Positions 1 through 11,288 of a stretch of DNA of 64,000 nucleotides are shown in pieces (the first letter of the stretch is position 1; each line of letters opens with the position of its first letter). This stretch comes from Gracilariopsis chorda (taxonomy: Eukaryota; Rhodophyta; Florideophyceae; Gracilariales; Gracilariaceae). The notes beneath the pieces are model-generated. The model was not told the DNA's origin. It searched no databases and saw only the letters and a list, made by a program, of their open reading frames with translations. The translations under genes and the position numbers were made by a program. The stretch is taken from contig NBIV01000020.1 of assembly GCA_003194525.1 (NCBI GenBank), positions 62,001-126,000 on the forward strand, read 5' to 3'.

Positions 1-520
1 TGATTATGAAGTCCGTAATCTCCGCTGATGATCCAGCATGGACGCCTATTGTGGTGTTTTAAAAGAAACGTGCCCACATCAGGTACAGTGATGGCATTTT
101 TCAGATATTCCAGGCTTTCTTACCACTTTGCTACTTATTTCAAAGACCATTCCCTGGGGTCAATAGCGCAATCTTTTTTGAAATTGCAAAGTCTTTCATC
201 GAGGCAACAGAAGATGTTTGATGTGGTTACAACATTTTTCTAGTCGTGGCTGGTTGTGCAGCTCAGCAGCCGTTTCACACACTGGATTTCCTACGCGAAA
301 GCCGGGTCATTGTTTTCTCGCTACCTTTCCATACAAGCCATGTACTTCAGCGGCTTGACGTAAACGTTATTACCGCTTATAAATCGTACCTGCAGTGCGA
401 CTTACACCGCGTTGCAAGGATGGTTACGGGCATGGATGCTTTCGATATCACAGATTGTGTGAACATCTCCCTATCCGAGTCTTTTGCAGTATCGAACATT
501 CCTAACGGGTTTGATTGAAC
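1..520 (+). pseudogene. pogo/Tigger-type DDE transposase fragment (relic)
   Basis: The best stretch (about 246-515) reads FLRESRVIVFSLPFHTSH followed by VLQRLDV. This is the signature of the pogo/jerky DDE_1 superfamily (usually '..LPPHTTHLLQPLDVGVF'), which precedes the last acidic catalytic residue. Weaker similarity continues upstream in the same frame to about 170, with stop codons. Only the C-terminal part of the catalytic domain lies in the window and no ATG is associated with it. It is interpreted as a dead DNA-transposon remnant; terminal repeats are not visible. Confidence 0.5.
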
Positions 521-670
521 TAGTCTCTGGGTACAGTCAGCTCTTTTTTTATCTCTAGAACCGTTGACGGATGCTTTGTGTGTTGGAGAGAGTGATATAA
601 GTGACCCGGAGAGTTTGGATCACTTTTTGAAAATGTGTTGCCGTAAGGTGCGGGGTTTTGTGATGGAATG

Positions 671-1460
671 TGTGGTGCATTGCACTTGACTGATAGAACG
701 CCGAAAGACGTTCGGGATCTTTTCTCGTTAGGGGTGAACCACGATGTGTAGAGCCCTTGCAGAGGTGGCACAATGATATAGGTTTGTAAGTCCAAGGCCG
801 CACAATGCGACCTGCGCAGGGAGGTTAAAGCACGAATCCGGTATCTGTGGAAGTGGTGAGTGGGGGTGAGTGTCGTCGAGAGACGTAAGGTTTTCACGGA
901 AGTGGCATGCGGAAACAAGGGCCGCGGGATGTGGGAAAGCCACCCTATGAAGGGAAGGAGGGAAGAGGAAACTCAGTCACGAGCGTATTGACGGATGTAA
1001 ACGGCGGTGTTGGAAAGTAACTCATATAGAAAGACGAGCACCAAAGTGGTTAGAATAACAGTCACGATACTGGACTCCTTTAGACGGGGACAGGGGATAG
1101 ATTTTCCGTACGCTGCGGTACTTCCCTCCGAAAAACAGTAGAGATCATACGACGGCGTCGAGGTCTAGACCCAGCTCTCCAGGTTGAGGCTTTTGTTGGG
1201 GAAGTTGTATTGGTATGACGGCAACTTGCCGGCGCACTAAGTACTAACCATCCCAGAAATTGGTGTAAAATAAGAAATAATATTTCAACTAAAATTATTC
1301 CACATGGGTGGTTCATGCCCACCACTGTGGCCAACTATCAACTGACTCTTCCGTTTGCCGGTCGTACTTCATGCAAGGAATACATTACCGAAACATTCGG
1401 GAAATCATCCAAGAGGCAAAAATACCTCCCTGAGCGCGTTGCAATTCATATCCTCCTCCT
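671..1460. repeat. Unknown dispersed repeat, copy R1
   Basis: This copy shares long blocks with 20,992-21,815 and 21,789-22,455. Examples are ACCGAAAGACGTTCGGGATC-like near 700, GTAGAGCCC near 748, GCACTAAGTACTA near 1235 and the AT-rich block around 1260-1300. Order and spacing of the blocks are the same in all copies, so this is one repeat family of about 0.8 kb. No convincing coding frame or terminal repeat was found. It could be an LTR, a non-autonomous element or a satellite-like unit. Confidence 0.6.
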
Positions 1461-2640
1461 TAGTCCGGAAAGCAACCGCGGACGCGCAGGAGCCCAGCAG
1501 AAAATGGGTGATGAAATTTCGGGCCTCTGAGGGTCAATGGTTCAAACCTCTGCGTCAGAGACACAACGCCTTGCAAACGCAGCGAATCATCTTCCCATAC
1601 TTCCATGCCCTTCAAGTTCCACCAAAACTCACTCAGATGCCACACGTTCAAAGAGAAATATGAACAAACACCACAATGCTCAACTTGCGGGACCGGCTTC
1701 AGTCGGAAAATTCACAACTGGTTTTCGGTCACTGTCCCTGCCGCAAGGTAGTCAAACTCCAGCACCCCCGGCCAACATTGGCGTAGCGTCCCATCATGAG
1801 TTCCAACCTACACCAGCGATGGCGCCTTGCAGGCCGACCACGGCGATGAACTGGCCGTCATTTAACGCTCTCATATGCTGAAATGCGATGAATCGGAGTC
1901 ATGCATACCGGCTTTCGCTTGTGCTGTTGTTCCATTCCGTTGCTGTGCTCAATAATAAATTGGTTTCCACATACGAGGCTGGCTCCGGCACCCTACCCGA
2001 GCACGTTCAAATCTTATATATCACGTCGTGGGATTGGAGGCATTGGGTTGCCATCCCGTTGCAGTATATCCAAAGAAACTTGGGAGAATCCGCGGCTGCT
2101 GTTCATGCGGCACTGGTGCGGATTGTATGACAACGACAATTCCGAGCTTCCTTCCAGATCCCGGTTCCTACTAGTTTTGGCCTCGACGCCAGCGTCGTCT
2201 GCACGCGCAGTGAGATCGGTTACGGGGAATATCTGGCCAAGCTTTAAACCTTGGCGTTGAGAAACTTTTCCGCAGCGCCGGAACAAGCCCTGCGCTAGGA
2301 CCGACTGATCCTTCGTGCTGAGTTCAGGTTACTTGCGTGGAAATCCCGGTCCAACTTCCTCTAAGCCTTCAATCGTTCGAACGGCGATGACGAACCAAAT
2401 TTGGGTACTTTGTCTCGTACCAGAACGTGGAAACTGAGTGGATTGCCCTGCCTTACCGACATGCTCAGTACGTTGCTCTACCCAAATGGTGGCGATTCTA
2501 CGAGGCATGCAGAGATTCTTACGTCGAGCTTCGCCGTCACTCACGTACCTCGGCTCATTTCTCATTCAGGATTCCCAGTCGGGATCAGGTCGGTAATCGT
2601 AACTTAGTGGGCGCCCCACATTCTGGCGTACATCCTTACT
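1461..2640. other. Intergenic, no recognisable gene
   Basis: Only short unrelated open frames occur here (up to about 119 codons), none with family motifs. Codon use does not stay in one frame. This is probably decayed repeat DNA. Confidence 0.3.
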
Positions 2641-3316
2641 AAGGTTTACAACCAGTACCGACTGTGGTTCTTCCAACCGCGTTTGCGGGCCGTTATCTGC
2701 AACTTGGACATCAGTATCCACTTCAGGGATGGTGCCAACACCGATGAGGTACTACAATTACTTGTTTTGATCGAAAGCATTGGCTGGAGCGAAGTACCAC
2801 TGAAGCAGTGCGATCGGCTCGACGTTATCGGTGGTGGTACCGGTGGTTCCGGTCTTGGTAGAAACACTGCCCTCGCAGAAGATTTTATTTACTTTAACCA
2901 ATGGATTTCGGTATATCCCCTCTGAAGACGTGAAGGAAATCTGCAACACACCACTGCACGTGCCAGAAGACCACTCGATTGGGTTGATCGACTCAGAGAA
3001 CTATTACCACGTATAGAACGAGGATGATCCGATGGTTGACAAGTAACCTGAAGGGCTGTGGGACATAGAGCTGGATGCTGCTGGAATGGTCGTATACGAG
3101 TTCCTCGATGGGACAGCTCCGGTCCCCAGTGCTCTAGTGGCGAGTGCCCGGCCTTCAGTCATCATGCGGGCTACTGTCGATGAAAGTGATGTCATTGCCC
3201 ACTTCCTCCACGGAGCGGGTTTAAGTGCTGACGAAATCTTGAGTGACGTCCCCGGGATGGAAGATGCATTTGCAAACCACCTTGCAGGTTTTCAAGCCCC
3301 AAACAATGATGAGTAG
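2641..3316 (+). pseudogene. Decayed coding region of unknown family
   Basis: One reading frame from about 2905 to the TGA/TAG-rich end near 3316 stays protein-like, with acidic, low-Cys composition. It includes the stretch LSADEILSDVPGMEDAFANH, interrupted by only two stop codons. An adjacent frame at 2683-2925 is also protein-like, suggesting a frameshift. No family is recognised. The position among retroelement relics makes a gag-like or accessory transposon ORF possible, but this is inference. Confidence 0.2.
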
Positions 3317-3437
3317 TCCAACTTCTCGTCCAGTATCCTTGTCCTTCTTCCTGGGTTACCCAGTAACGTACTGTAGAATCATTACAGAAGCGCAACGCTC
3401 CTGAATATACTTCCCCGTTTGGAACGGTGTCCTCTCC

Positions 3438-5217
3438 TTATTGTCCGTCCTTGAAGGACTCCTTGCAAAGGGCGTAGGCGTGATTGCCATCTTCCCCACC
3501 TTCGCGGCACTTTTTATCCCGCTTGTGGGTTGCACACCCTAGCTGGATTTGTGGTTCACGCGCTGCGGTGATATTGAACCACCTTCGAACCTGGTAGGGG
3601 TTCTTCGGGTTCCATGGTATCCCAGTTTGGGACATATTCGTACCAGCGGACGTGATACATGAGAATACCTTCCTCGTTCCAGGTGTGCCTGTAAATTTGG
3701 CCATTTTAAAACTCTTGTTTGTATATTTTCCGGCCTTGCTGTGTTGTTATGACCTCGATTGGCAAGGCTTGCCCGTGGTACCGGATAATATCTCTCAAAA
3801 TAGATATTGAGATGCAACGAACCTGTGCCGTCTTCGAGCGGAGAGAGTGCCACAGAGTCCGGTATAGTATCCCTCAAGAGGATATCCTCATGGAACGGTT
3901 GCCGTGCTGCTTTCTTTGGGCAACGCAGATTGTTGCCGCTGACGCTGGAATCTTGTCGTACCTCTAGTCTGCGGAATTCTCCCATCCCATGTTGAAGGTA
4001 CTTTGGTCAAACCGCAAGATGGCGAACATCAGCTCTAGTTGTCGTCCGGAGATGGTGGGGCTTTCGGCGTTGTGCGGCGGTTGGCACGTGGCGCTTCTCC
4101 CTCGTGCTTGCAAGTGAGACCCACCGTACGTGGTTCTAAACCGCCTACGTGCGATCCGTCTCCCATGGCAAGGGCCTTGCACTTTCCGGTTGCGCCGTGT
4201 GTTGCTGTGTTGGGATCCGGTATCCGGCGTTTACTTCTGGTGCTCCGGTGTCTTAGGGTAAACGGCCTGATGAGGCTTGTACATCTGAGGCCATGGACAC
4301 CCTTCTGGGGAATGTGCCTCTATTTGACGTGTGATGTCTTCCTCGAAAGATGCATCATCCAGGACGACCAGTTTTACCCTAGCGACGATGCTGGATCTCT
4401 TCGAGAGGCTCGGTAAATTACTGCCATTGCACGGAGACTTCAGTAAAACGATCCTTGAAGTTTGAGCCAAATTCCTGCTCTGAACGGTTGGCATTTCCGG
4501 AATTGTTATTTCAAAGTCTGGAGAGGTAATTGATGCGTTTCTGCGTTTTTCTCTCCAGAGGGTATATTAATTGCCCAGTGTTGCTTGTGTTCCAACCCAG
4601 GTGTGGTCCGCTACTTTCAGTATGGATGGGGTTGAGGAATCCATCTCGGCTGGAAAATCCATTGACGACGGTTCTACGACTAGACTCTGGGAGGGGGTTT
4701 GCGAAACGGTAACGATACACTCCTGAATCAAGGAATTGCGCTGATTGAGGGGTATTGAGAGCCATGTACTTTCACTCTCCGGTATCATAAGGTGTCATTT
4801 CCGCTGTTTTATCGTCGTTCTAGAACCCTGTGTGGGGGCTTACGACGTTTTCTTAACCCTCCGTGTTACATGGTCAGAAATCCGTTGTGCCGGCATCTTT
4901 GTGAGGCGAGTTGAATTAGATTTGGGCTTATTCAGCTAATAATGAGCTTTGGCAGTGCTTTCCAGTGTCATACAGTGTGAATTCCGGTGTGGCGGTGATA
5001 AATTTCCATCAGAGCGACAGGTCCTCTCCCCCTCTCTAAACGGAGAATGAGTTGTAGCAGTAAGATATCCCTGGAGCGAAATGCGCTCCTCGGGAGACCA
5101 GCCGCTACCAGTAGAGCTAACAGCAGGCAGAGCCTGGGAAGTGGAGCCACAAAATAGTTCCAATCCCGAGCTTGGTTCAATGCTTCCAACAGACGTATGA
5201 CTACTGGGCTGTGCCAA
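3438..5217 (-). pseudogene. Long decayed minus-strand ORF, family unknown
   Basis: On the minus strand, four open pieces (5217-4936, 4788-4567, 4494-4231, 4182-3964) lie in the same frame and are separated only by short stop-containing gaps. Protein-like sequence then continues in another frame at 3704-3438. Such same-frame continuity over about 1.25 kb suggests a former long ORF. Piece 4494-4231 carries VVLDDASFEEDITRQIEAH-like sequence. No known domain was recognised. A decayed retroelement polyprotein is the simplest reading. Confidence 0.25.
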
Positions 5218-6118
5218 CTACTCCCACATGGACTAGCGTCCAATAGAAGTACTACCAACGTGTCGTACTGGACAAAAGATCTATCCGTCGACCAGAAACG
5301 TCACCTAGCGACGGAGAACGTTGGCACAGTCAGGGGGTTGGACCAGCATGAGGACGCTTACGTCATGTACGAGGTTTTGACTGACCATCCAACGGGTGGC
5401 CTGGAGAGCAGATATCCATAAGATTGTGACGGAGCCCAGACCTGTACGTTGGCTGCGGCTGCAATGTCTAGCAATCAAAGTGAGCAATGCTCACCAACTG
5501 ATGTTCGCGTTCCTACGCAGGTATCGCTGTCTATACAATAGGTCAGCTGTCTAGTTAATCGGAAGGTTGCTATTAGCCCAACAGGATAAGCGACAGCGCA
5601 GCGCGCACTACCAATGGCGGAAACGTGGTAGCGAAGCGGTCTGAGCGGGTCATACCCGGCGAGTGTGGGACACGAGGTGGACCCCAACTAAAGTTGCAGG
5701 GGTTATAGCCTGTATTCGTGGCGTCGATCCGGGAGTACGTCCCGGAGGACTTGTGTTGCAATACCAGAACTGGAGTTCTGAAGCCACCAAGAGTCCAGCA
5801 GACTTTATTTCTAACCTGGATCGTGAGCTAGGCACAGGAATATGGCCGGCCGCTACGACAGCTGTTCTAAAGATAGTGTACTCTAATAAATAAAGCACAT
5901 AATTGTATGCACCCGCGTGCTGCAGTCGGACATGGGCCGGTGCCACACGTGGACACGCCACGCCGGATGGGTGCCAAGTGCAGGGCGGCAGTGCTGCCAA
6001 AAACCAAAAAAGGAGGGCAATGCACTGTAAATTAACGGTGCCAGTGCACAGTAATGCTCAAGCCTACGGCCTCTGTATATAAGCAAGGCCCATTGCAGTA
6101 GCATCCCGTATGGAAGGT
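5218..6118. other. Intergenic or decayed LTR-like DNA
   Basis: No gene is recognised. A TATATAAG-like string lies near 6077 and an AATAAA string near 5886, but their order does not fit one LTR on either strand. The block lies just downstream (minus sense) of the Ty3 integrase end at 6119 and could contain that element's eroded 3' LTR. Confidence 0.25.
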
Positions 6119-6565
6119 TTAACTGGGCACGAAGAGGGCGGTAGAGGTAGGATTGGATAGAGGCGCATAAGGACCTGTACGATGGGGCTGATCCAGGGAT
6201 TTCGACAGGGTAACTAAATCTGAGAGCCCCCAAGTGATTTGAGGGAACTTAGCGAGTGTATTTAGTCCTAACGTGTCCAGCGTCACTGAGTCCATAGAGA
6301 GGGTTTTCCGTGTGTCCAAAGTGACGTTAGACGAGAGAGGGAGAGCAGATACAACTTGATCGCGGGAAATCTGCTCGTGCGCGTTGACCATTTTTACGAC
6401 GACAGTGTCGGAATTAACGGACATCACTTTAAAAGGTCCATCTGCTACAACCGGGAGCTTATGATGTTTCCCACGTTCGAGGTTATCATATTCCTCCCGT
6501 GTCACGACGTAGGTATTAGACAGTACTCGAGAACCATAACCTCTGAGACGAGCGTTTCATTCTCG
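6119..6565 (-). pseudogene. Ty3/gypsy pol C-terminus (integrase tail), minus strand
   Basis: The minus-strand frame contains KLPVVADGPFKVMSVNSDTV and then EQISRDQVVSALPLS. This is the typical post-catalytic integrase/chromodomain-linker region of Ty3 polyproteins ('..L.P.ADGPY.V..V...TVV......E.ISRDRVV..P'). Upstream sequence to about 6560 (GSRVLSNTYVVTREEYDNLE) continues in frame. RT and the integrase core are absent, so this is a 3' fragment of an element facing left. It abuts the 5' LTR of element A. Confidence 0.55.
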
Positions 6566-6720
6566 CTGGTACCCGGCTTGTACATGTTCCATTGACTTCG
6601 GCGATGCGGGAAACTTAGTACGCCATTACTTCCATTCCTGGCGGTAGCCACCTATAAATGGCAAATAGTCCAAGGTTGCCTAAGATTTCAATGTGTAACC
6701 ATTTCTGGATCGGTGGTGTT

Positions 6721-6922
6721 GGATGGAACCCAATACAGGTACAGAGTTCCGTCACATAAGAAGCCTGGGTAGGCAGCAGCAAAGTAGGTAGCCGTCTGCA
6801 TCCGAAACTTTCCCAATGGGAAACAACGTCGTGGTGCTAAAGCTACCACAGGAAGGCCTCTAATTAAATCGAGCCATCGAACCTCACCATTTCCAGATGA
6901 ACCACTTGCTTAGTTACCCGCA
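6721..6922 (+). repeat. 5' LTR of element A
   Basis: This block aligns with 19,311-19,513 over about 200 bp. Shared blocks include AAGAAGCCTGGGTAGG, AGTAGGTAGC and GTCTGCAT. Both copies end near a CCGCA string. Boundaries are uncertain by several bases because the termini are eroded. Confidence 0.6.
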
Positions 6923-7734
6923 GTGATCACTGGTTTCACTACAACAGTTCAACCACTATTTGTCCTTTGTTCGATCGCGATTTCTGACACGCAGTCAACG
7001 CCTGAAGGCGGCAGCAATACGGATAGGACCCAACTGGAAGTCACATATCAAGAACCATCATTTGTTTGTACTTCTACTAGCCATCCTCGAATGGTTTGCA
7101 CAGATTCCGGTTTAATCAGGACATTTCTTGGCCTGTACGATCAGTATAGGAATGAAATCACAGCTTGTGCCGTCCAACTCGCCGTAGTAGATTCTACGAC
7201 CACCGAACCAGTCCGATCGGTTAGTCTAACGTACTGTGTTAACCCCGAATGGTTGGAATCTATCGTGGAACTTAACCTCAACCCTGATCTTACCGATCCC
7301 AAGATGGTTAAAGATGAAATGCTACGAACCTTTCTGGAAGAGCGATCGAAAACGAAAACAACCACCATCTCGCTCTCTGCTTTGAATGGGCTCATCGAGA
7401 AGGAACGACGAATAAACATGACCAAAAAATCGGCGCCAATGCGTATGGAAACCCTTTTTGAGTCCTATTTACCACTGTTAATGCGACATGGATTGAAATG
7501 GGCAACGACTTCAAGACCCAAGATCGCAATTGGACACATCATTTCGCGGGGAAGCCGAAATCACTTTGGAAAAAGCTTGAATCTAATATCGACCTCTCCC
7601 ACATGGACCTACGAGAGGACTTCAATGTTTCTTTCAAGCACGACATGAAGGTATTGCAATTCTTTGAAGACCTTGACAATGGTCCCAGCCCACGCTGCTC
7701 GAATCTTCGCTCCCACAGAAACGAAAAACGCTAA
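6923..7734 (+). pseudogene. Element A gag-like region
   Basis: Open sequence starts directly after the 5' LTR and runs about 240 codons to 7648. A second frame continues at 7498-7734 (KPKSLWKKLESNIDL, FNVSFKHDMKVLQFFEDLDN), implying a frameshift near 7490. No Gag motif is diagnostic. The assignment rests on position between the LTR and protease/RT, and on charged helical composition. Confidence 0.4.
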
Positions 7735-8064
7735 TCATCAGAGAAGAATGGTAGCAGTTCTGAAGCAGGCAGTGCCATTAGCGAGGCATGCAAACATTAG
7801 TCACGCTACAGAACTCCTCCACTGCGCCCTCACCCGCCGTGCAAGAAGAAAGAATCTCAGCATTGGTTTTATGATTGCGAATTATGTTCCGAGGAGGAAA
7901 AGCGCAAGTACAAAGCCAAATCTGCGGCTAAGAAAGCCGCAAAAGGACCTTCGATATCTGCACGCAGTCACAAAAACAGACAGAAGTCCGCTGATTCTAA
8001 GGGCATACTGAACAGACGTCAACCTTCGACAACTTCCCACTCGCCTCCACCTTGCCTCATTACC

Positions 8065-8262
8065 GTGTTGGATGGAAGAATGTCTCTGAACAAAACTGGA
8101 ATTTGCGACGATGGTAGCGAAAGCAGCATAGTATCCCCAAGCTTTGCTGAGAAAGCTGCACTGAAGGAAATTGGAAAAATTACGGCCATGGAAACGACGC
8201 CCTTATCAGTGACACTGAAATCGGGCTCGAAGCTGCAGCACTTTGTATTCTCTTTCATATAG
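8065..8262 (+). pseudogene. Element A aspartic-protease-like region
   Basis: The short frame has GICDDGSESSIVSPSFAEKA, which resembles the retropepsin 'D-S/T-G-A..S.I...' flap with the catalytic triad altered to DDG. The position between gag and RT supports the assignment. Stop codons follow at about 8262, and the stretch to 8687 has no clear frame. Confidence 0.35.
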
Positions 8263-8687
8263 ACTGCGCAGCGAACAGTCCTGCAGCATACATCGGCAAG
8301 CCTATCCTTGTCCAAAATCAGCTAACTAATTGCAGATACCGATCTCTCATACGAAGAGTTGCTGATCGGTCGCCCAGTTTTGCGCTACCTCCGCGTAGAC
8401 ACAGAGACACTGCTTGAAACAAATTGGTTTGCCTTTAATGGCACTGACTGCGCTGATGTCTGAAACCAACAGTGAACTCCGAGGAAGGATACATTAGCCA
8501 ATTGATGGTGGCCAGGCTCCAAACAGCCCTGCCGCTAAACTCCGAGAACCACACGAAGCAGTTGCCTCCTGCGGACGGTCGGTCCCAAAGTCAATTATCA
8601 CGCCACTCGCACGGAACAAGACCTATTCCCAGATCCTTCATTCCTCTATCCAGTGGACAGCCAGCAGCATGAAGAATTGAATTCGCT

Positions 8688-9488
8688 GTGAAGGACATGG
8701 TACAGTATGCAAGACAAAACGGCATGGAAGCCCACCATCTAACAGAACTGGAAAGCATTCTTGCGAAAAACATAGATATCTTTCGAGTATCTCTCTCCGC
8801 TGGGCCTCCAGCGAACATCAGACCACTGAAGATCGAACTGGTGCCAGAAGCCAGAACCGTACGCGTGAGACTCCAAAACTACTCTCAAGAGCAGCGAGCA
8901 TTTCTACAGAACTTCGTAGCCAACCATTTCCAAACAAGGATGGCATTAGCAAACCCCACTTCTCCTTGGGCAAGCGCTCCCTGGATCCCCTCGAAACTTG
9001 GACCAGCCCGATTCAGATTCACCTTAGTCCTGCACCCAGTGAACGAGTTCACCTTCAAGCACCAACAACCCATGCCGAGCATTGAACAGAAGCTTTTGAA
9101 GCTCACTGCGTCCAAAGTCTTCGCCACCTTCGATCTTTACCATGAATATTACCAGTTCCCGCTCGACCAAGCCTCCCAATCGCTGCAGTCGTTCATTACC
9201 CCCGACCAGATCTTTTCAATAACCCGATTAAAGCATAGCACGACCAATTCCACCACGCACCTGCAGTCAGTTCTCGCCGAGATATTCCCGAACGAGCTGC
9301 AAACCCTCCTCCTCTACTGGCTTGATGACATCTTCCTACACCGTACCACCGTTGAGGAACTCCTGTACGGCATTCAGAATCATTTTCAAGTGTTTCGTGA
9401 GCACTCTATTCGTTTTCACACAAAAAGGGCATTCTCTTCGCGAAGTCCATTAGATGGTGCGGAAGAATCGTTTCAGTGGATAAAGTGA
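8688..9488 (+). pseudogene. Element A reverse transcriptase
   Basis: A 266-codon open frame shows Ty3 RT landmarks in order: PTSPWASAPWIPSK (block 1-2), ASKVFATFDLYHEYYQFPLD (catalytic-D region, 'FATLDL..GYWQ'), the 'F.NA..TFQ..M' region replaced by NSTTHLQSVL, and YWLDDIFLH as the YxDD box with Trp before LDD. Sequence is lost between blocks. The ORF ends at 9488 and coding continues in another frame. Confidence 0.7.
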
Positions 9489-10100
9489 AGTATGACACGC
9501 GCCAGCGTGAAGTTTTATTGCGAATGGAGTTACCGAGCAATGGCACGCACCTTGAACAATTCTTGTGCACATTTCAGTGGGTCACGATGAGTATTACAAA
9601 CTTCTCTAGCGTCACCCTTCCTTTTCACCAATTCTTAGAAAAGGTGTACATTAAGGCAGGCAAACAAACTAAAAGTGCTGTGTCAAAGGTGGATCTTGCT
9701 GCTCAAGGTTGGACGGGACAGGAATGAAAAGCGTTTTACTCCTGCAAGAAAGCAATGGCCAATATTGTCACACTCTCCCACAGAAACGAACACGAGAGGC
9801 TGGTTATGTACACTGACGCCTCGGACAACATTTTGTGTGGAGTCATCACGCAAGTTCCTCCGTCCGATCTTACCAAGCCACACGCAGAACAGAAACACAG
9901 TGCTCTCGCATTTTGCTCCGCGCTGTTCAACTCAACGCAGCTTGGTTGGTCTGTCTTGTAAAAAGAGGCTTTTGGTATGTTGTCCACGTTAGAAAGAATG
10001 CATTGGGTCGTCGCAGATTCCTCTGTTTTTGACCTCTACACTGACCACAAAACCTCATCTTTATATTTGAATGGCTGTCAATCATTCCGGAGCTTAGTCA
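9489..10100 (+). pseudogene. Element A RNase H region
   Basis: VMYTDASDNILCGVITQVP (first catalytic Asp) and AEQKHSALAFCS occur in one frame. EAFGMLSTLERMHWVVADSS followed by DLYTDHKTSSLYL (the 'TDH..L..L' block) follows in another, so a frameshift lies near 9960. This is typical Ty3 RNase H spacing after RT. Confidence 0.6.
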
Positions 10101-10483
10101 TCCTTCGTTTCGTAGAGTAATCCGCTGGGCATTGAAGCTAAGTGTGTATAATTACGTCTGCTTCCAAACTAAGGGCACTGAAAACGTATGGGCAGAACTG
10201 CTCACAGGCTGGGCCACACCACAGACAGTTCGTCGTCTGGTTAAGGTCCCGGCTCTGCCACCAAGCTGTGGTGATGACTTCGTTTAGCCGAATCTCGAAA
10301 AAAATCGATCTGAACAGTCTGCGAATAAGCACTGTCACCCGCAAGGTCTGCACGAAGAAGAAGGACTTTGGAAGTTCAAAGACGGCGGAGTATGGATCCC
10401 GTCCACTTCAGAGATCCTCCAGCTTCGCCTCTTCATCATCGTTAACACCGGGCCTGCTGGACATAGACGCCGACTCACCACTG
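10101..10483 (+). pseudogene. Element A RNase H-integrase linker, cut by element B
   Basis: The frame just before 10,484 reads LFIIVNTGPAGHRRRLTT. This is the 'GHRG...T' start of a Ty3 integrase HHCC finger. The finger resumes at 18,005 after element B, which shows the exact interruption point. The CACT/CACT(T) direct duplication around element B lies here (10,479-10,483). Confidence 0.5.
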
Positions 10484-11135
10484 GGTTAGAGTTAGTTATT
10501 ATTTACCTCTATTTGAGTATAGTTGGGTCTAGCATCAGTTATAACATGCAAAAACTGGCTAGTTTTATTCCACTCGATCTGCTGATGAAATCGGTTACCC
10601 ATTTGCCATACCAAACTGGCCTCGAAGCCGAGTTGACATCTTCGTGACACCTTGTCAATATGACATGACAACAGGTTCATTTCAAAGAGGTCTTGGTTGA
10701 CCACATGGACATATTGGCTCTAAAGTACAGGATTCCTACTACTCACAACGTCGACAGACACTTCACACGATACAGCAGGGATGGAACAGTAAAGGAAGAT
10801 TCCCGAGGGAATCGTGCCAAGTCATCACTGACACCCTGGGTTCATGCCAGATCCTCAAGAACTTGTCTGATGACAAGTCATCAGCATTGATGGCATTTGC
10901 CAAGTCATCAAAGGACTACATCTGGCACTGAACCTGGTAAACCAGTCGCGTACGGAGGCCAGCACGAACAACAAGCGTCATACCTTTTAATTCGGACGAA
11001 TTCTCATCGACTACTGGCACTGATAGACTTAGACTAGAAACTCTATATAAACCCCGATGGATGTTCCGAACTTCTAACTCGGATCATCACCATCAACTTC
11101 CAACCAATTCAACCACTGCACCTCTGTTCCTAACA
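10484..11135 (+). repeat. 5' LTR of element B
   Basis: 652 bp, aligned over its full length to 17,348-17,999. The first base is G instead of T, so the terminal TG is eroded. A TATATAA box lies at 11,044-11,050, about 85 bp before the LTR end. An internal CTGATGAC-AA-GTCATCAG palindrome lies near 10,866. Confidence 0.85.
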
Positions 11136-11150
11136 TTGGTAGCATCGCAA
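11136..11150 (+). promoter_or_regulatory. Primer-binding site of element B
   Basis: TTGGTAGCATCGCAA starts immediately after the LTR's terminal CA. TGGTAGCA resembles the initiator-Met tRNA 3' complement (TGGTA[GT]CAGAGC) used by many Ty3 and Copia elements. The site runs directly into a GTAAGT donor-like string. Confidence 0.55.
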
Positions 11151-11288
11151 GTAAGTATTGCTCTTACCTGAAACTGGTGACCGTCCAGCCTTGGTGGATT
11201 TTTCTACATAAAGTTCACCAAGTTTGGATGAATCACAGAGATCCAGATCATATTGACTGTTTATTTCTGACCAATTGTGTGTTTCCAG
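11151..11288 (+). other. Predicted intron in element B leader
   Basis: GTAAGT at 11,151 and TTTCCAG ending at 11,288 bound 138 nt, with a CTGAC branch-like string about 20 nt before the acceptor and a pyrimidine-rich tract. Joining base 11,150 (A) to 11,289 (TG) makes an ATG in the same frame as the downstream zinc-finger ORF. The signals match those of the genomic intron at 34,741-34,828. The unspliced frame is also open in this stretch, so splicing is a prediction. Confidence 0.4.

Noticed and set aside
5880..6090. AATAAA near 5886 and TATA near 6077 considered as a single LTR
   Set aside because: The order is wrong for the plus strand, the minus strand lacks a polyadenylation signal in place, and no second copy exists in the window.
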